Below the pieces are notes generated by a model. It ran no database searches and had not been told where the DNA came from. It was given only the letters and a program-made list of their open reading frames with translations. From Halomonas elongata (GTDB lineage: Bacteria; Pseudomonadota; Gammaproteobacteria; Pseudomonadales; Halomonadaceae), in NCBI RefSeq assembly GCF_029081005.1, contig NZ_JAJQTQ010000002.1, forward strand, positions 186,001 through 250,000: a stretch of 64,000 nt of DNA, given 5' to 3'. Below are positions 62,407-64,000 of this stretch, piece by piece. Each line of letters starts with the position of its first letter. The first letter of the stretch is position 1. The position numbers were made by a program, and so were the translations under genes.

Positions 62407-64000
62407 ATGAGCAACCACGACACACAAGACACGCGCCAGGCGGTGCAAGGCAAGCAGAAGATGACGCCTTCGGAGGCTTTCGTCGAAACACTGGTGGCCA
62501 ATGGGGTGACCGACATGTTCGGCATCATGGGCTCGGCGTTCATGGATGCCATGGATATCTTCGCACCGGCCGGTATTCGCCTGGTGCCGGTGGTTCACGA
62601 GCAGGGCGCAGCGCACATGGCGGATGGCTATGCGCGAGTCTCCGGGCGTCACGGCCTGGTCATCGGCCAGAATGGTCCCGGCATTTCCAACTGCGTGACG
62701 GGTATCGCGGCGGCCTACTGGGCACACAGCCCGGTGGTGATCGTCACGCCCGAAGCGGGTACCACCGGCATCGGCCTGGGAGGCTTCCAGGAATGCCACC
62801 AGCTGCCGATGTTCCAGGAGTTCACCAAGTACCAGGGGCATGTGACACATCCGGCCCGCATGGCGGAGTACACCGGACGCTGTTTCGACCGGGCGATGTC
62901 GGAGATGGGGCCGACTCAGCTCAACATCCCGCGCGACTATTTCTATGGCGAGATCGAAGCCGAGATTCCCGAACCGTCGCGCCTCGACCGCGGCCCGGGC
63001 GGAACCCGCAGCCTCGACGAGGCGGCCGCCTTGCTGGCCAAGGCCGAGTTCCCGGTGATCGTCTCCGGTGGCGGCGTGGTGATGGCCGACGGCGTGGAAG
63101 CCTGTCAGGCGCTGGCCGAGCGGCTGGGTGCCCCGGTGGTCAACAGCTATCAGCACAATGACTCCTTCCCGGCCAGTCATCCGCTGTGGTGCGGCCCGCT
63201 GGGCTACCAGGGTTCCAAGGCCGGCATGAAGCTGATTGCCCAGGCCGATGTGGTGGTGGCGCTGGGCACCCGACTCGGGCCGTTCGGCACTCTGCCGCAG
63301 CACGGTCTGGACTACTGGCCGAAGGACGCCAAGATCATCCAGATCGACGCCGACCACAAGATGCTGGGGCTGGTGAAGAAGATCGCGGTGGGGATCTGCG
63401 GCGATGCCAAGGCGTCCGCCGAGGCACTGAGCGAGCGTCTGGCCGACAACGAGCTGGCATGCGATGCGACCAGGGCGCAGCGCGCCGAGCGGATCGCCGA
63501 GGAGAAGGCGGCTTGGGAGCGCGAGCTCGACGAGTGGACCCACGAGCAGGACCCGTTCAGCCTCGATGCCATCGACGAGGCCAAGGACGAGACGCCGTTC
63601 TCGGGCGGCGAGTACCTGCACCCGCGCCAGGTGTTGCGTGAGCTGGAGAAGGCGATGCCGGCGGATGTGATGGTGTCCACGGACATCGGCAACATCAACG
63701 CCGTGGCGCATAGTTACCTGCGCTTCGAGCGGCCGCGCAGCTTCTTCGCGCCGATGAGCTTCGGCAACTGCGGTTATGCGCTGCCGACCATCATCGGCGC
63801 CAAGGCGGCGGCACCGGAGCGCCCGGCGATCGCGTATGCGGGCGACGGTGCCTGGGGCATGAGCCTGATGGAGACGATGACGGCGGTGCGCCATGACATT
63901 CCGGTGACCGCGGTGGTGTTCCATAACCGGCAGTGGGGGGCAGAGAAGAAGAACCAGGTGGAGTTCTATAACCGCCGTTTCGTGGCCGGCGAGCTGGATA
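62407..64000 (+). CDS. xsc: Sulfoacetaldehyde acetyltransferase, N-terminal 531 codons (3' end outside window)
   Basis: A thiamin-diphosphate enzyme that converts sulfoacetaldehyde and phosphate to acetyl phosphate and sulfite, the key step in taurine and other C2-sulfonate degradation. VVHEQGAAHMADGYARVSG carries the ThDP Glu. GFQECHQLPMFQEFTKYQGHV, SYQHNDSFPASHPLWCGPLGYQGSK and AYAGDGAWGMS (GDG metal-binding motif) match Xsc closely. GGAGGA precedes the ATG at 62407. About 60-70 residues are missing at the window edge. It is probably IclR-regulated. Confidence 0.96.
   Translation, partial: MSNHDTQDTRQAVQGKQKMTPSEAFVETLVANGVTDMFGIMGSAFMDAMDIFAPAGIRLVPVVHEQGAAHMADGYARVSGRHGLVIGQNGPGISNCVTGIAAAYWAHSPVVIVTPEAGTTGIGLGGFQECHQLPMFQEFTKYQGHVTHPARMAEYTGRCFDRAMSEMGPTQLNIPRDYFYGEIEAEIPEPSRLDRGPGGTRSLDEAAALLAKAEFPVIVSGGGVVMADGVEACQALAERLGAPVVNSYQHNDSFPASHPLWCGPLGYQGSKAGMKLIAQADVVVALGTRLGPFGTLPQHGLDYWPKDAKIIQIDADHKMLGLVKKIAVGICGDAKASAEALSERLADNELACDATRAQRAERIAEEKAAWERELDEWTHEQDPFSLDAIDEAKDETPFSGGEYLHPRQVLRELEKAMPADVMVSTDIGNINAVAHSYLRFERPRSFFAPMSFGNCGYALPTIIGAKAAAPERPAIAYAGDGAWGMSLMETMTAVRHDIPVTAVVFHNRQWGAEKKNQVEFYNRRFVAGELD

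Noticed and set aside
1-64000. tRNA, rRNA, CRISPR arrays or prophage genes
   Set aside because: None were seen on reading both strands. Short tandem or inverted repeats present are too few and irregular for CRISPR, and no phage structural, integrase or transposase gene was found.

Overview
The window reads as a chromosomal segment of a high-GC, aerobic, probably halophilic gammaproteobacterium. The best guess is Halomonadaceae (Halomonas or Chromohalobacter type). The basis is the overall style of the proteins, a complete cytochrome bo3 quinol oxidase operon, a six-gene nucleoside catabolic operon and a sulfoacetaldehyde acetyltransferase gene. The assignment is inference, since no rRNA or other taxonomic marker is present. 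No tRNA, rRNA, CRISPR array, prophage or complete insertion sequence was seen.

Layout. 1-7.4 kb is housekeeping: the end of a glutathionyl-hydroquinone reductase, a YaiI-type protein, a DeaD-like RNA helicase, an EamA exporter, a glutamine amidotransferase overlapping an ArgE-type deacylase, and an old yellow enzyme. 7.5-10.7 kb is accessory: small orphan proteins, a Fic AMPylase with an unusual repeat-rich upstream region, the scar of a deleted type I restriction-modification locus (start of hsdM joined to the end of hsdS), and a DUF3024 protein. 10.9-13.5 kb holds a short-chain dehydrogenase and glutamate dehydrogenase. 13.6-16.7 kb is an AT-richer island with an orphan PAAR-tipped type VI effector, an overlapping membrane protein (probable immunity), a 139-bp copy of the effector's pre-tip segment without any tip, a second membrane protein, and a decayed ORF. 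This is the most interesting part of the window.

16.7-29 kb: an alpha/beta hydrolase, sbcDC, endonuclease V, a short-chain dehydrogenase divergent from a LysR regulator, a DUF1326-DUF2182 pair divergent from a large ATPase/winged-helix regulator, and a DUF1415 protein whose stop codon abuts a 208-bp MITE-like element. 29.3-36 kb: a MocR regulator divergent from two acetyltransferases and a PaiB-type protein, an aldo/keto reductase, OsmC, and an amidoligase/glutamine-amidotransferase pair. 36-42.7 kb: a large MscS channel, a ThuA-Gfo/Idh/MocA-LacI sugar module behind twin operators, a glutaredoxin-like protein and a yefM-yoeB toxin-antitoxin pair. 43-46.4 kb: a dienelactone hydrolase, a frameshifted acyltransferase, a secreted esterase and a gamma-glutamylcyclotransferase.

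46.5-54.2 kb is a nucleoside salvage unit. A Tsx-like porin and NupC import nucleosides; DeoC, DeoA, DeoB, DeoD and Cdd degrade them; a divergent DeoR-type repressor probably controls it. 54.5-59.3 kb is cyoABCDE. The window ends with a Yip1-family protein, a class V aminotransferase, an IclR regulator and the first 531 codons of xsc, which links taurine or other C2-sulfonate degradation to acetyl phosphate. A sigma70-like promoter and a palindrome lie between iclR and xsc.
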